A DNA stretch of 64,000 nucleotides from Homarus americanus. Lineage: Eukaryota > Arthropoda > Malacostraca > Decapoda > Nephropidae. The first letter of the stretch is position 1; every line of letters starts with the position of its first letter. Shown in pieces: positions 34,374-45,130 of this stretch. The stretch covers positions 2,080,512 through 2,144,511 of the forward strand of contig NW_024735554.1 of the NCBI RefSeq assembly GCF_018991925.1. Direction: 5' to 3'. The notes below the pieces were generated by a model that was given only the letters and a program-made list of their open reading frames with translations, had not been told where the DNA came from and made no database searches. The position numbers were made by a program, and so were the translations under genes.

Positions 34374-35515
34374 TTAAGGAGATGCCAGTTTATATCGAGA
34401 TGCCAGTTTATATAGAGATGCCAGTTTATATAGAGATGCCAGTTTATATAGAGATGCCAGTTTATATAGAGATGCCAGTTTATATAGAGATGCCAGTTTA
34501 TATAGAGATGCCAGTTTATATAGAGATGGCAGTTTATATAGAGATGGCAGTTTATATAGAGATGGCAGTTTATATAGAGATGGCAGTTTATATCGAGATG
34601 CCAGTTTATATAGAGATGCCAGTTTATATAGAGATGCCAGTTTATATAAAGATGCCAGTTTATATAGAGATGCCAGTTTATATAGAGATGCCAGTTTATA
34701 TAGAGATGCCAGTTTATATAGAGATGCCAGCTTATATAGAGATGCCAGTTTATATAGAGATGCCAGTTTACATAGAGATGCAGTTTATAGAGATGCCAGC
34801 CAGTATATAGAGATGCCAGCTTATATAGAGATGCTGAAGCTTATATAGAGATGCCAGTTTATAGGAGATGCCAGTTTATAGAGATGTCAGTTTATAAGAT
34901 GCTAGTTTATATCGAGATGTCAGTTTATATAGAGATGCCAGCTTATATAGAGAGATGTCAGCTTATATAGAGATGCCAGTTTATATAGAGATGCCAGTTT
35001 ATATAGGAGATGGCAGTTTATATAGAGATGCCAGTTTATATAGAGATGCCAGTTTATATAGAGACAGTTTATATAGAGATGCCAGTTTATATAGAGATGC
35101 CAGTTTATAGAGATGCCAGTTTATATAGATGCCAGTTTATAGAGATGCCAGTTTATATAAAGATGCCAGTTTATATAGAGATGCCAGTTTATATAGAGAT
35201 GCCAGTTTATATAGAGATGCCAGTTTATATAGAGATGCCAGTTTATATAGAGATGCCAGTTTATATAAAGATGCTAGTTTATATAGAGATGCCAGTTTAT
35301 ATAAAGATGCCAGTTTATATAGAGATGCCAGTTTATATAGAGATGCCAGTTTATATAAAGATGCCAGTTTATATAGAGATGCCAGTTTATATAAAGATGC
35401 CAGTTTATATAGAGATGCCAGTTTATATAGATGCCAGTTTATATAGAGACAGTTTATATAGAGATGCCAGTTTATATAGAGATGCTAGTTTATATAGAGA
35501 TGCCAGTTTATATAG
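34374..35515. repeat. 18-bp minisatellite (AGATGCCAGTTTATATAG)
   Basis: About sixty copies of AGATGCCAGTTTATATAG over 1.1 kb, with a disordered middle (34780-35000). The 18-bp period keeps frames open on the plus strand (hexapeptide MPVYIE) for 146 and 182 codons. This is antisense to Mitf in intron 2 and shows no sign of being a gene. Confidence 0.97.
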
Positions 35516-35589
35516 ACCTGTTGTTTTTCATTTCTACCACAATGACAACTTCAGGTGAAGATCTTTATTGATACGACATTAGGAGGTAC

Positions 35590-36425
35590 AGTATATGAGG
35601 GGGTGTTGGAGGGAGGGGTGGGAGGGAGGGGTGTTGGGGAGGGGTGTTGGAGGGAGGGGTGTTGGAGGGAGGGGTGTTGGAGGGAGGGGTGTTGAGGGGA
35701 GGGGTGTTGGAGGAGGGGTGTTGGAGGAGGGGTGTTGGAGGGAGGGGTGTTGGAGGGAGGGGGTGGTGGGAGGGAGGGTGTTGGAGGGGAGGGGTGTTGG
35801 AGGGAGGGGTGTTGGAGGGAGGGGGTGTTGGAGGAGGGGTGTTGGAGGTGGGAGGGGTGTTGGAGGAAGGGATGTTGGAGGAGGGGTGTTGGAGGGAGAA
35901 AAGGGAGGGGAGGGGATGTTGGAGGAGGGGTGTTGGAGGGAGGGGTGTTGGAGGGAGGGATGTTGGAGGGGAGGGGTGTGTTGGAGGGAGGGGTAAGGAG
36001 GGAGGGGGTGTTGGAGGAGGGTGTTGGAAGGAGGGGGTGTTGGAGGTAGGGTGTTGGAGGGAGGGATGTTAGAGGGAGGGGGGGCAGGGAGGTGTTGGAG
36101 GAGGGGTGTTGGAGGGAGGGGGTGTTGGAGGGAGGGGTGTTGAGTGGAGGGGCAGCAGGAGGAGGGTGTTGGAGGAGGGGTGTTGGAGGAGGGTGCTGGA
36201 GGGAGGGGTGTTGGAGGGAGGGGTGTTGGAGGGAGGGGGGTGTTGGAGGGAGGGGTGTTGGAGGGAGGGGGTGTTGGGGGAGGGGTGTTGAGGGAGGGGT
36301 GTTGGAGGAGGGGTGTTGGAGGGAGGGTGTGTTGGAGGTAGGGGTGATGGAGGGAGGGGTGATGGAGGGAGGGGGTGTTGGAGGGAGGGGGTGTTGGAGG
36401 GAGGGATGTTAGAGGGAGGGATGAT
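35590..36425. repeat. 16-bp minisatellite (GTGTTGGAGGGAGGGG) abutting the exon 2 donor
   Basis: About fifty copies of a 16-bp G-rich unit, with GGAGGAGGGG and GGGAGGGGGT variants. On the transcribed strand it is a CCCTCCCTCCAACACC pyrimidine array that begins about 15 nt after the 5' splice site of Mitf exon 2. It can form G-rich structures. Reading through the donor gives a false Pro-rich tail. Confidence 0.95.
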
Positions 36426-36433
36426 ACACTCAC

Positions 36434-36815
36434 CTGTAACACCTGGGGAGGCACGTCGGAGGGCACTGAGGCTGGAATAGCGATGCCCTCCTGAGTCTGT
36501 TGATGTTGTTGTTGTTGTTGTTGTTGTTGTTGCTGCTGCTGCTGCTGCTGCTGTTGTTGTTGTTGTTGTTGTTGTTGATAAATCAGCTGTTGTTGTTGCT
36601 GATGCTGGAGATTATGCTGTTGTTGTTGTTGCTGTTGTTGTATTTGATGTTGTTGTTGTTGTTGTTGTTGTTGCAGTTGGTGATGGTGGTGTAGTCGAGA
36701 TGCAGCTGTAACGTCCCTGTCTCTGGCCTCCTGTTGCTGCTGCTGTTGGCGCATCAGCTGTTGTTTGAGCTGTGTCCGGGAGGTGGTAGGCAGCACCTTC
36801 ACGTTCGATGGAGGA
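36434..36815 (-). CDS. Mitf: Mitf exon 2 (Rag-binding-type N-terminal block and poly-Gln)
   Basis: This 382-nt internal exon opens PPSNVKVLPTTSRTQLKQQL then MRQQQQQQEARDRD, matching the conserved N-terminal segment of MITF/TFEB (SR..L..QLMREQ..EQERRE), which in vertebrates binds Rag GTPases for recruitment to the lysosome. A long Gln tract (about residues 30-105, with a few His, Leu and Ile) follows, then IAIPASVPSDVPPQVLQ, equivalent to PAI...VPMEVLK. The acceptor is TTGTCCAACAG|T and the donor is TTACAG|GTGAGT. The 5' phase (2) completes GC|T (Ala) with exon 1, and the 3' phase is 0. The Gln codons are mixed CAA/CAG, and the stretch is written as GTT/GCT repeats on the plus strand. Confidence 0.93.
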
Positions 36816-36837
36816 CTGTTGGACAAAAGAGACACCT

Positions 36838-37050
36838 GTTAGACCTCTGTTACACCTGTTAGCCCTCTGTTACACCTGTTAGCCCTCTGTTACACCTGTT
36901 AGACCTCTGTTACACCTGTTAGACACTTGTTACACCTGTTGGACCTCTGTTACACCTGTTAGACCGCTGTTACACCTGATAGACATTTGTTACACCTGTT
37001 ACACCTGTTACACCTGATAGACATTTGTTACACCTGTTACACCTGTCCTA
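36838..37050. repeat. ~20-bp minisatellite (CTGTTACACCTGTTAGACCT)
   Basis: About ten copies of CTGTTACACCTGTTAGACCT with variants. It starts just upstream of the acceptor of Mitf exon 2, inside intron 1. Confidence 0.9.
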
Positions 37051-37193
37051 TTACTGTACCTTATCAACATATCATCACTAATTAGGTAACTAACTAGTAT
37101 GCATGTCCTAATACACTGCTGGGACATACAGTACAGGTGTTATACATGTCCTAAAAAAACAGTAAAGACACATTAAGTCGGCGTGTTGTGTTG

Positions 37194-37310
37194 AGTCGTG
37201 TAGTATCGTGTGGTCGGGGCGTGTGGTCGGGTCGTGTGGTCAGGTCGTGTGGTCGGGTCGTGTGGTTGGGTCGTGTGGTCGTGTCGTATGGTCGTGTCGT
37301 GTGGTCGGGT
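37194..37310. repeat. GGTCGGGTCGTGT minisatellite, runs into the gap
   Basis: Nine or so copies of a 13-14 bp unit GGTCGGGTCGTGT end at the N run. Confidence 0.92.
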
Positions 37311-37410
37311 NNNNNNNNNNNNNNNNNNNNNNNNNNNNNNNNNNNNNNNNNNNNNNNNNNNNNNNNNNNNNNNNNNNNNNNNNNNNNNNNNNNNNNNNNN
37401 NNNNNNNNNN
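37311..37410. other. Assembly gap (100 N) between pieces B and C
   Basis: Exactly 100 N, located in Mitf intron 1. The phase agreement of exons 1 and 2 across it supports the B-C order. Confidence 0.99.
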
Positions 37411-38411
37411 AGTTGAACGCCGGAAATTCTCTGAAAATAAACATGGCCAAGGCTCAGCTAACCCCTCCCTTCCCCTCCTCCCACCCTCCTTCTCCTTCCC
37501 CCCCACCCCCTTCCGTCCGTATCCCTCACCCCTCACCCCCTTTACCTCTCCCTCTCCTCGACTACTGAGAGCAACACTTGACGTCACAAGAGTGTAAATA
37601 TTTTGGCGGTAACAGAAGCTTTGAATACCGCGGCAGTGAGAAGACCTGACCTTAGTTTAAGTCTATTGCTGGCTGTGTTTATCTTGTGTTGTGGTGGTGA
37701 GGTGGTGGTTGAGGTAGTGGTGGTGGTTGTTGTTGAGGTAGTGGTGGTGGTTGCTGTTGTAGTGGTTGACGTGGTTGTTGTTGTTGTGGATGTTGTGGTT
37801 GTTGTTGTGCTTAAATGATCTTGATTTGTCATTATCATCATCATTATTATTATTGTTATTATTATTGTTTATTATTATTAACACCATTATTATCATTATT
37901 ATTGTCACAAGTTGGTCAGTATACAGCAGTTCAGTCACCTTGCTCAACCTTTACAAAACCCACGTCTTTAAGGGCACGCCGGGCACTGATTGGCTCTCGA
38001 CCAACATACCGACAGGGAGATACATCTACCATTGTGTTCTAAACCTAACCTAACCAAAACCTAACCTAACCTACCACTAGAGCACTGTTATATCTCTACT
38101 GAATGTGTCAATGTCTGTCTTGCTATTCACCCTTTATATCTATGTGTTTACAGGTAATAGCATTGTGTACAGTCCTCACCGATTACGGGTATACCTTTAT
38201 TGAATGTTTATAGATTAAATAATTATTAAATACAAACTATACAAATATATTAACATAGAATGATAAAAAGAAACCCATTTTAATTATAATCACAGAAAAT
38301 GTTAATATGTTGACGTTAATGGGGTACTGTGTTATCTGGGTATACCATTATTGGCTCTCAGTAAGATAAAACATTCGCATTTATTTCTCACCTCATTAAA
38401 ACGACCCCATG
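37411..38411. other. Mitf intron 1, unique and simple-repeat sequence
   Basis: It contains a C-rich tract (37458-37560), CTTGACGTCACAAG (37577-37590), TTTTGGCGGTAA (an E2F-like word, about 37603), GGTGGTTGTTGTT repeats (37680-37810), (ATT)n runs (37830-37900) and CCTAACCTAACC at 38044-38070. No exon is supported. Confidence 0.5.
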
Positions 38412-38560
38412 CTAACCTAACCTAACCTAACCCAACCTAACCTAACCCAACTCCATGCTAACGTAATTGCGCGTAACTTAACCTAACCCAACCCCATGCT
38501 AACGTAATTGCGCGTAACCTAACCTAACCAAACCACTCTTAACCTAACCTAACCAGATAG
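38412..38560. repeat. CCTAA array with interposed GCTAACGTAATTGCGCG
   Basis: (CCTAA)n blocks are separated twice by CCATGCTAACGTAATTGCGCG. This is interstitial TTAGG-type sequence built into a larger unit. Confidence 0.88.
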
Positions 38561-38814
38561 CGTTCAGGTGTTTAAATTAATCCCCAGGTGAAATAAGCCG
38601 CTGGAGTGAGTAATAGTCAAGAAAAAAAAAAGATCATTATATTTCACACACAATTAAACAAGAACTAAATAACAGTTGCCAAGAACAAACACATTTACAG
38701 CTGGGTGGACTAAGGAACGAATCAGCGACGCTTATCTAGTTAATAATTAATTCTCAGGTTGTAATTTGTAGATATTTAACTTCAGAGAAATAATTATCGT
38801 AGATCACCTGAACA

Positions 38815-39430
38815 TTAGTCACCCCCATAACTTATTTTACCTGATGATTAAACACCTGACCTGACCTAACCTAACCTAACCTGACCTAACCTAACCTGAC
38901 CTGACCTAACCTAACCCCATAACTTATTTCACCTGATAATTAAACACCTTATATACCTGGGAGGGTTAGGTTAGGTTAGTATAAGGGTGTTTAATTATCA
39001 AGTGAAATACGATGGGGTTAGGTTAGGTTACTATAAGGGTGTTCAATTATCAAGTGAAATAAGATGGGGTCAGGTCAGGTCAGGTTAGGTTAGGTTACTA
39101 TAAGGGTGTTTAATTATCAAGTGAAATACGATGGGGTTAGGTTAGGTTACTATAAGGGTGTTCAATTATCAAGTGAAATAAGATGGGGTCAGGTCAGGTC
39201 AGGTCAGGTTAGGTTAGGTTACTATAAGGGTGTTTAATTATCAAGTGAAATACGATGGGGTTAGGTTAGGTTACTATAAGGGTGTTTAATTATCAAGTGA
39301 AATAAGATGGGGTCAGGTCAGGTCAGGTCAGGTTACTATAAGGGTGTTCAATTATCAAGTGAAATAAGATGGGGTCAGGTCTGGTCAGGTCAGGTTACTA
39401 TAAGGGTGTTTAATTATCAAGTAACATAAG
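38815..39430. repeat. TTAGG/TCAGG higher-order satellite with ~40-bp core
   Basis: Eight direct copies (38981-39430) of a core TATAAGGGTGTTTAATTATC + AAGTGAAATANGATGGGG are separated by variable blocks of pentamers. Units with AAATACGATGGGG are followed by (TTAGG)n, and units with AAATAAGATGGGG are followed by (TCAGG)n, alternating, which gives a ~125-130 bp higher-order period. Two inverted cores precede the array (38820-38850 and 38920-38953). Relatives of the core occur alone at 48009, 49173 and 51562. Confidence 0.93.
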
Positions 39431-39761
39431 CGGGCGTTCCTTCAGGAGACCAGCTCTGAGCATCAGTACCCCGGCAGCAGCTCCCAACCTTCAGTATCCT
39501 GCAGGTGAAAATTTCCCTCTGTTGTCACCTTCAGTTCTTGGCACCAAAACTGACCATAAACAACGCCAACATGAGCCATCACTAGCGCCAACACGAGCCA
39601 TCACTAACGCCAACCCACTTCACAATGACACTCTTTACGGACACTATATCAAACGACCTCTCGCCAGCCTTCTGCGGTACGAGGAGGATCACGTGTTTGT
39701 CATTATAATCACCAACATAAATATACAACTCGTTTAATAACTTGACGACAATGATGAAGGC

Positions 39762-39762
39762 T

Positions 39763-39861
<99 letters not shown>

Positions 39862-39900
39862 GTGTGTGTGTGTGTGTGTGTGTGAGGGTGTGTGTGTAGG
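39762..39900. repeat. (GT)n microsatellite next to the exon 1 donor
   Basis: About 135 bp of GT with two GTGAGGGT interruptions. On the transcribed strand this is (AC)n beginning about 40 nt after the 5' splice site of Mitf exon 1. Confidence 0.96.
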
Positions 39901-39935
39901 GGGGTTCACAGTGTGGGAAATACACTAATACTTAC

Positions 39936-40343
39936 GCCAGGGGAGGCAGACCCAGTACCTTGCCCCTGTGACCCGCCCCTCCGCCATCTTCCCAAGGGGC
40001 AGTCACCTCGATCTTGACCTGAGGTGTGGGCGTGACCGGCGGGTCGTCCGAGGAACGGCGTGAGGCGGGTGTGGAGGGGCGCGAGACCCCGGGGGGCGTG
40101 GCGGTGTTGGCTGCAGTGGGGGAAGTGTGGGGTGAGGTGTGAGGGGAGGTGAGTGGTGAGGTGTAGGGTGAGAGGTAAGTCTCACACCCTAGGCTCATAG
40201 GCTCGTGGCTCACCCCAGCACGAGCCTCCCACGACTCACACCCTCGCTCAAACGACCCTGAGCCACTCTGCTCGTGTGACCCGCCAGGGCTGTGATGCTG
40301 CTGCTGGTGCTGTTGCTGCTGCTGCTGCTGCTGCTGCTGTTGC

Positions 40344-40389
<46 letters not shown>

Positions 40390-41128
40390 GCTGCTGCTGC
40401 TGCTGGTGATGCTGCTGCTGCAAGTGATGCTGCTGTTGTTGTTGCTGGATTTGCTGTTGCTGGATTTGTTGCTGTTGATGCTGCTGCTGCATCTGTAGCT
40501 GTTGTTGTTGTTGTTGTTGTTGTTGTAGCTGTTGTTGTTGCTGCTGCAGTTGCTGCTGATGATGCATCTCTGGGTGGTGGTGTTGAGGGTGGGGCTGTGG
40601 ACTGTGGTGCTGTAGTACATGCTGCTGCTGCTGCTGCTCTGCCTGATGCTGCTGCAGGTGCTGCGGTTGGTGCTGTGTGTTGTGTTGGTGCTGTGTGTTG
40701 CTTTGGTGGTTGGTGTAGGGGTTGTGTGTGTCGTGGGGGTGTTGGTGGGTGTTGTGTGGGTGGTGGTATGGTGGGGGCTGGGTGGGGGAGGAGGGGCGGC
40801 TTCCCCCACTCATCGTCTCCATACGTGAGATAACTTCCTCGAACTCGTCCAGCTGGCGGCGTGTGTGGTGGTCGAGGGGTGGTGGCGGGGGTGGCATGAG
40901 GGCCCCGCTGTGCCGCCCGTCATGGCCACCCTGCTCCACCTGGGGGAATGCGTGGGCGTCGCAGGACCAGGAGCGGGGCGGGGCGGGGCCCAAGGGTGCC
41001 TCAGGACGGGGCACCAAGGTTGGAAAGGAGCGTGGGAGGTCAGGGTCAATCACAGCCTCTAACTGACCAAACAACTGGGCGTGGCACTGTGCCGGACCTA
41101 CAGGGCGAACCACTCGTGGGCACTCCAT
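39936..41128 (-). CDS. Mitf: Mitf exon 1 (N-terminus with long Gln tract)
   Basis: From ATG at 41128 the frame runs 397 codons to the donor CTGGC|GTAAGTAT. I chose this ATG because it is the first in frame after a TAG at 41179-41177 and has purine at -3 and G at +4. The protein starts MECPRVVRPVGPAQCHAQLF, then GQLEAVIDPDLPRSF, which resembles LENVLDPDSF near the N-terminus of TFE3. Residues ~90-110 (RRQLDEFEEVISRMETM) are acidic/amphipathic. A His/Gln-rich part and a Gln tract (~residues 150-285) follow, then a Thr/Ser/Pro-rich segment (SPYTSPLTSPHTSPHTSP) and QVKIEVTAPWED, a possible SUMO motif (VKIE). The exon ends in phase 2 and joins exon 2 in frame. An upstream non-coding exon is possible. 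Confidence 0.82.
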
Positions 41129-41654
41129 CACAGCTCCTCCACCCTCCACCTCCACCACCCTCCACCCACCATCTCTCTACTTCTTATTATCTCTCGCACT
41201 TCGTCTTCACTGCCTCTTCTCCCTCTATCACTGTGGGTTCACTGCACTCACTGTTCTCTCTCCACCACTACACTGTTCTCACTCCCCCACACACTACAAC
41301 GACCACAAGTGACTCCTTACAACCTCACCACCACGACGGCCAAGGAACACGACGCACACCGCACACAGGGCACGGCAGGTAACGCTGCAACACTGACGCC
41401 CAGGGTGCCAGGGACACACTAGCAGCGGTGATGACCTTGAGGGTTTGGCACCGGCGCCACCATCCTGGCACTACACCCCTGGCACCCCACCCTTACGCCC
41501 GGCACCCCCCCTCCCCAACCTTTTTGCTGGGGGAAGAAACACCCCTATACAGGTTGGCAGCACCTCCCCCACACACACCTCAGGCTGGCACCCCCCCCAC
41601 TGCATCCGTGCCAAAGTTGGGTACCTTAACCATAGCGTCATAGCCCTAAGTTAT

Positions 41655-41657
<3 letters not shown>
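41129..41657 (-). promoter_or_regulatory. Probable 5' UTR and flank of Mitf
   Basis: C- and GC-richer than the surroundings and free of long tandem arrays until (AC)n at 41658-41686. It contains repeated CCACCCTCCACC near the start codon and GGCACC-rich sequence at 41440-41620. There is no clear TATA box. Whether it is 5' UTR, promoter or an upstream intron cannot be decided by eye. Confidence 0.35.
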
Positions 41658-41685
<28 letters not shown>

Positions 41686-41865
41686 AGCGCAGACACTGCA
41701 ACAGGTGAGTCACTGTCTTAGTGTCTTAGGTGCTATGATGACGCACCTTTACGGACCTCACGTTAATCAACACAGGTGAGATAGATAATTAGCCCTCTGG
41801 ATACAAGTGGACTGATAGATAAATATGCATCCACCCTTGCCTATATACACACACAACATACACAC

Positions 41866-43080
41866 ACAAATCAGCTGACATTTTTTAGGAAAGTCTTCGA
41901 GGTAGTAGATAATGACGAAAATTACGATGTTATTTACTTAGACTTCAGCAAAGCATTTGACAGAGTACCGCATCAGAGGCTTCTGAGAAAAATTAAGGCT
42001 CATGGTATCGAGGGGAAAGTTTTAAATTGGATAAAATCATGGCTCACCAATAGAACGCAGAGGGTCAGCGTAGATGGTGTTAAATCTGAGTGGGGCCGTG
42101 TAACCAGTGGGGTTCCCCAGGGGTCAGTACTAGGCCCACTCTTGTTCATAATCTACATAAACGATCTAGATACTGGGACCAGCAGTGACATAAGCAAGTT
42201 TGCGGATGACACCAAAATAGGGCGGCAGATTAACTCACGGCAGGATGCAAATGCATTACAGGAGGATCTAAATAAACTGCAGGGGTGGTCTGAAAAATGA
42301 CAAATGAAATTCAACACCAACAAGTGCAGCGAACTTAATATTGGAAGAACAAATACTTATAATGTATACAGCCTTAACAACATCAACCTAGAGAAGTCAA
42401 CTTGTGAAAGAGACCTAGGGGTACTTGTAAGCCCGGACCTACGGCCTAGAAAACAGTGCGTTAATGTTCGAAATAAGCAAACAGAGTATTGGGTTTTATA
42501 TCTAGAAGTGTAAGTAATAAGAGTGCAGAGGTCTTATTGCAACTATATCTTGCGCTAGTCAGGCCGCACCTCGATTATGCGGTTCAGTTCTGGTGCCCTT
42601 ATTATAGAATGGATATCAATTCACTAGAGTCGGTGCAGCGAAGAATGACGAAAATGATTCCGGGACTTAGAAACCTTCCATATCAGGATAGGTTAAAGAA
42701 ACTAAACTTGCATTCCCTAGAAAGACGAAGAGTGCAGGGAGATATGATAGAAGTATTTAAGTGGGTGAAAGGAATCAATAGAGGAGATATAGATAAAATT
42801 CTTATAATATCCGAGCAGGATAGGACTCGGAGCAACGGATTTAAGTTGGATAAGTTTAGGTTTAGGAGGGAGATAGGAAGGAACTGGTTCACAAATAGGG
42901 TGGTAGACGAGTGGAACAAGCTTAGCAACTTTGTAGTAAGTGTTGGAACGCTGGAAAGTTTCAAAAGGAGGCTGGATAGATTCATGGATGATAGAGAGTG
43001 GTAGTAACTCTTGACAGGAGCTGCCATGCACAGGCCAACCGGCCTATTGCAGACTCCTTATGTTCTTATGTTATGTTCTT
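41866..43080 (+). mobile_element. CR1-type LINE (family 1), best-preserved RT domain
   Basis: This 5'-truncated element starts inside the reverse transcriptase: FRKVFEVVDNDENYDVIYLD, FSKAFDRVPHQRLLRK (motif A), TSGVPQGSVLGPLLFIIYIN (motif B), KFADDTKIGRQ (motif C, catalytic DD), then the CR1 C-terminal domain to FMDDREW. A TGA near 42298 replaces the expected Trp of W.MKFN, and a one-base loss near 42477 shifts the frame in RNKANRVLG; both are single lesions. The 3' tail ends TTATGTTCTTATGTTATGTT + CTTATG, a short terminal repeat as in CR1 elements. Nearest relatives here: 27970 and 18006. Confidence 0.95.
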
Positions 43081-43164
43081 ATGACACATTTATGCATACA
43101 TGTACGTACATATAAACACACATGTATAAACATATACCGGTATACATAAATACATCCATACATA

Positions 43165-43202
<38 letters not shown>

Positions 43203-43963
43203 TACTTCACTACCTGTTATCATTTCTTTTAACCTCCCTCCTCTCCTTCCGTCTCTTATTCTCTCTCACTTTCCTCCTCCCTACCCCCATTCTCTCACTT
43301 TCCTCCCCCCATTCTCTCCTTTCCTCCCTCCCTCCCCAGTCTCTCCTCCCCACCCCCATTCTCTCACCTTGTCTCCCCCATTCTCTCACTTTCCTCCCCC
43401 CATTCTCTCACCTTGTCTCCCTCCCTCCCATTAAAACATTCCTTCTAGTAAAATAGCCAGACCAATATAGCCAACAGTGTATGGTGTGCACTGCCTCCCT
43501 CACACTGGTCATGGTGGTGATGGTGATGATGGTGGTGATGGTGGTGATGGTGGGGGTGGTTGTGACGGTCGATGGTGATTAGAGATGGTTGGTGGTTGAT
43601 GATAATGATGATTTGTGGTGACGTTGATGCTGGTGGTGTGTGGTAGTAATAGTATGTAGTGATGATGGTGATGAATGGTGGTTGGTGATGTGTGGTGATG
43701 GATGGTGCTTGGTGTTAATGGTGATAGTGGTTGGTGATATACATTATACTGTATATGAAGTAAAATACAGAGTCTACCGTCGTTATCCCCCAAGCTGCCG
43801 CCAGGTGCCGCTGCCAACTCCACCATATTTGTGGTTCACTCTTACACACACACACACACGCGCGCGCGCAAACAATAAATAAGTAAACTCATATAACTTT
43901 TAGCCGCATATATCTAAGATTAACTAATAATAATAATAATGAAGAAGAAGAAGAATGATAATG

Positions 43964-43999
<36 letters not shown>

Positions 44000-44274
44000 T
44001 AACGCAATACTCTTGGCACAACAGATCGCCACTACAGGCACAAGACAAAGTTCGCCAGGCGCAGTAACCACAGTAACAGTTGTTGTACTTGCATTACGTA
44101 CTCCAAATCTATACCTGTAGTGATGCACCTTTAATTAATATTGCTCAAGGTGAACTTCGGTGGAACGACAACACCATCAATCACTGTCACCCCACACACA
44201 CAGACATTCTCTCTCTCTCTCTCTCTCTCCAGGGTGGCGGCGGAGGTCAAAGTGTTCTCTAAGGCATCAGCGTG
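43081..44274. other. Simple-repeat-rich spacer
   Basis: It holds (TC)n at 43168-43199, CTCTCACTTTCCTCCCCCCA-type repeats (43260-43430), GATGGTGGT repeats (43505-43745), (AC)n(GC)n at 43843-43870, (AAT)n at 43924-43999 and (TC)n at 44211-44229. No gene is seen. Confidence 0.6.
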
Positions 44275-44616
44275 ACACAAACAGATGCAGACTGACAAAG
44301 ACAGAATCAGACACATGGGGGCCACTCCTTCACCTCGGCCCGCCACACACACACACACACCTGCAGCCCCCCACCCACCTCGCGCAGTCCGCCACTACAA
44401 CAAAATTCAGCCCATAAGAGCCCGCACCGATAGATATAAGAACAGCACCATCCCATCTATTGTTAAAATAATAAACAACTCCTGATTTATGTACTGTACA
44501 GCCCTGTAAATGTATTCAACGCATATTATATCATTATGTCTAAATCAAATGTAAGTCTGTATATTTTCAGCCACCGGCTGCAACTCTATTAATAAACCGT
44601 TTATTATTATTATTAT

Positions 44617-44625
<9 letters not shown>
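44275..44625 (+). mobile_element. Non-LTR retrotransposon 3' end, (ATT)n-tailed
   Basis: The plus strand reads CPLRAVRHYNKIQPIRART-like sequence ending RTDRYKNSTIPSIVKIINNS and stop, then a 3' UTR with TATTTTCAGCCACCGGCTGC and CTATTAATAAACCGTTTATT and an (ATT)n tail. The RYKNS.IPSIVKIIN ending is common in LINE ORF2 C-termini. The clade is not certain. Only the last tens of codons are visible. Confidence 0.7.
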
Positions 44626-44663
<38 letters not shown>

Positions 44664-44789
44664 CCTAATGTGTCTGTGTTATGGTCTAACTCCAGCCATC
44701 TTGTGTGTGTGTGTGTGTGTGTGACTATGTAATGTATGTACTGTATATTTATTTATTTATGTATGTATGTACGTATGTATGTAATAATA

Positions 44790-45130
44790 CTAATAATAAT
44801 TAACGGTTTATTGAAAGAGCATGGCAGCCGGAAGGCTGAAAATATACAGTTACACAATTGGGTAATGGGTCTCTTGATTTACAAATAATATACAAGTAAT
44901 ATAAGTGATACAAATATGAAATATAATAACTAGGTGGGGAGAAGGTCATACAACAGGGTATTTCAACATAGTGACAGTGCAAAAGGTAAGATTTACTGGG
45001 AGTGAATACACTGGTTGATTACAAGTTGTTGATAATTTTTACAATGGTTGGGACTGAGCTGTTCTTATAGGGATCAGTACTTGTTCGTATGGGCTGTATA
45101 CACAAGTCGCCTTTGCATCCCACTTTTCTT
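44790..45130 (-). mobile_element. Non-LTR retrotransposon 3' end, inverted partner
   Basis: The minus-strand copy of the same family ends RTSTDPYKNSSVPTIVKIIN + NL and stop, then the same 3' UTR (CTGTATATTTTCAGCCTTCC, CAATAAACCGTTAATTATTA). It faces the copy at 44275-44625 tail to tail, with (AC)n and (GT)n between them. The two differ at many positions, so they are separate insertions or an old inversion. Confidence 0.7.

Noticed and set aside
35579..36433. Continuation of the exon 2 frame as a Pro/Thr/Ser-rich C-terminus
   Set aside because: A consensus donor (CAG|GTGAGT) ends the exon exactly where MiT/TFE homology switches to exon 3. The extension is the 16-bp array read through.
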